Made by a program: the position numbers and the translations under genes
Shown here: positions 63,362 through 64,000 of the stretch, one piece after another
Position numbering within the stretch: the stretch's first letter is position 1
Layout of the letters: every line of letters starts with the position of its first letter
Notes under the pieces: generated by a model
Told to the model about the DNA's origin: nothing
Database searches by the model: none
What the model saw: the letters and a program-made list of their open reading frames with translations, nothing else
DNA from: Lutibacter sp. A64
Lineage (GTDB): Bacteria; Bacteroidota; Bacteroidia; Flavobacteriales; Flavobacteriaceae
Reading direction: 5' to 3'
Length of the DNA stretch: 64,000 bases
Assembly: GCF_022429565.1 (NCBI RefSeq)
Contig: NZ_CP092487.1
Coordinates: 1,940,001 to 2,004,000 of the forward strand

Positions 63362-64000
63362 AATCTAGTCTGATGATAATTTAATTGAATCTTACGGAAG
63401 TTACGCAGTCGACGCCAGACCGCTGCGCTCTTTGGCTTACTCCCGTTGCTCCACTTCCTTAGATTGCTAATTAAATTCTCATAGGACGTTTTAAAATTCG
63501 TCATCCCGTAATGACAAGCTATAATGAATTCCGTCATTGAGAGGAAGGTACGACCGCGGCAATCTCATAATATTTAGTTAGTATGTTAGTTAATAGCAAG
63601 TCGTCATCCTGAACTTGATTAGCTCCGCTGAATCTTCGATTTCAGGATCTCTTGAACTTAACTAAATGATGTTTGGGGTTCTTTAGGGGCAGATGCTGAA
63701 ACAAGTTCAGCATGACGGTTATATTTTGATTGAGGTCTTAAGCAACAGATTGCCGCAGTTGTGTTTTCATTGCATTACAACACGCCCTCGCAATGACGGT
63801 TTTTAAAGAACGTCATCCTGAACTTGGTTCAGGATCTCATGAACTTAACTAAATGATGATTGGGGTTCTTTAGGGGCAGCTACTGAAACCGTAGGTTCAC
63901 GAACTCTTTTAAAGGTAATAAAAAAAGATAGTGAGTACCTAAATTCAGCATGACGGGGTTATTTTGATTAAGGTCTTAAGCAACAGATTGCCGCAGTTGT
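63362..64000 (+). repeat. Third, partial unit and further mosaic repeats to the window edge
   Basis: It matches units 1 and 2 up to about 63617, then continues with other A-type modules: GATTAGCTCCGCTGAATCTT, a complete repeat A at 63812-63972 (palindrome CCTGAACTTGGTTCAGG through TTCAGCATGACGGGG) and CAGATTGCCGCAGTTGT at the edge. No gene is present. Confidence 0.85.

Noticed and set aside
63352-63537. 61-codon open frame on the - strand
   Set aside because: It lies entirely in repeat B; the matching frame in the other copies is not maintained.
59001-64000. Prophage or integrative element remnant
   Set aside because: Apart from the IS there are no integrase, phage structural or conjugation genes; the region is repeat DNA plus one HU-like gene.

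Overview
The window looks like a chromosome segment from a low-GC marine-type Bacteroidota, most likely Flavobacteriaceae. The evidence is a very AT-rich sequence, promoters of the TTG-N17-23-TAnnTTTG type, frequent TTG starts, SusC/SusD genes, a FecI/FecR pair, LytS/LytTR signalling with a propeller sensor, GldA/F/G-like ABC genes and Bacteroidota-type HU proteins. No species can be named from sequence alone.

Region 1 (1-15983, + strand): the tail of a probable outer-membrane protein, a giant secreted protein with four Cys-containing 'DWG...PTEIC' repeats, a secreted fibronectin-III protein, a divergent Lgt-like membrane enzyme, a small MopE-type metal-binding protein, a one-piece sensor kinase with its LytTR response regulator, and then a thioesterase, a secreted non-specific nuclease and a small basic exported protein.

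Region 2 (16159-19078, - strand): galactokinase followed by a sodium/sugar symporter, a compact galactose uptake and phosphorylation unit.

Region 3 (19434-34127, + strand): ECF sigma factor, FecR anti-sigma, SusC-type TonB receptor with an STN domain, SusD, a DUF4843-like lipoprotein, a PKD-like lipoprotein, then two GldF-GldG fusion proteins flanking a GldA-like ATPase, closed by a strong terminator. No glycoside hydrolase is present. I read it as one envelope transport system, probably not for glycans, and consider it the best candidate for an undescribed system in the window.

Region 4 (34128-38175): modular dispersed repeats, tRNA-Leu(UAG) on the - strand with a textbook promoter and terminator, an M20 dipeptidase and a PhnA-family protein.

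Region 5 (38176-58857, - strand): a surface polysaccharide locus of 20 genes read from one promoter at the right end. Two FdtA/QdtA-type cupins, an acetyltransferase and an aminotransferase make a dTDP-3-acetamido-3,6-dideoxyhexose. They are followed by a frameshifted acetyltransferase, Wzx flippase, glycosyltransferases, an ATP-grasp enzyme, an acetyltransferase, a pyruvyl transferase, an EpsG/Wzy-like polymerase and a CapK-like adenylating enzyme. After a 1-kb tandem-repeat array come the initiating phosphoglycosyltransferase (PglC-like) and a PglD-like acetyltransferase. Two genes carry in-frame peptide inserts that look derived from dispersed repeats.

Region 6 (58858-64000): an IS3-family element (IS150-like) sitting inside a dispersed repeat, an HU-like gene with a strong terminator, a diverged second copy of the gene end and terminator hairpin, AT-rich short repeats, and about 2.1 kb of repeat-only DNA including a 710/731-bp tandem duplication. 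The first 34 kb have essentially none of these repeats. They cluster on both sides of, and once inside, the polysaccharide locus.
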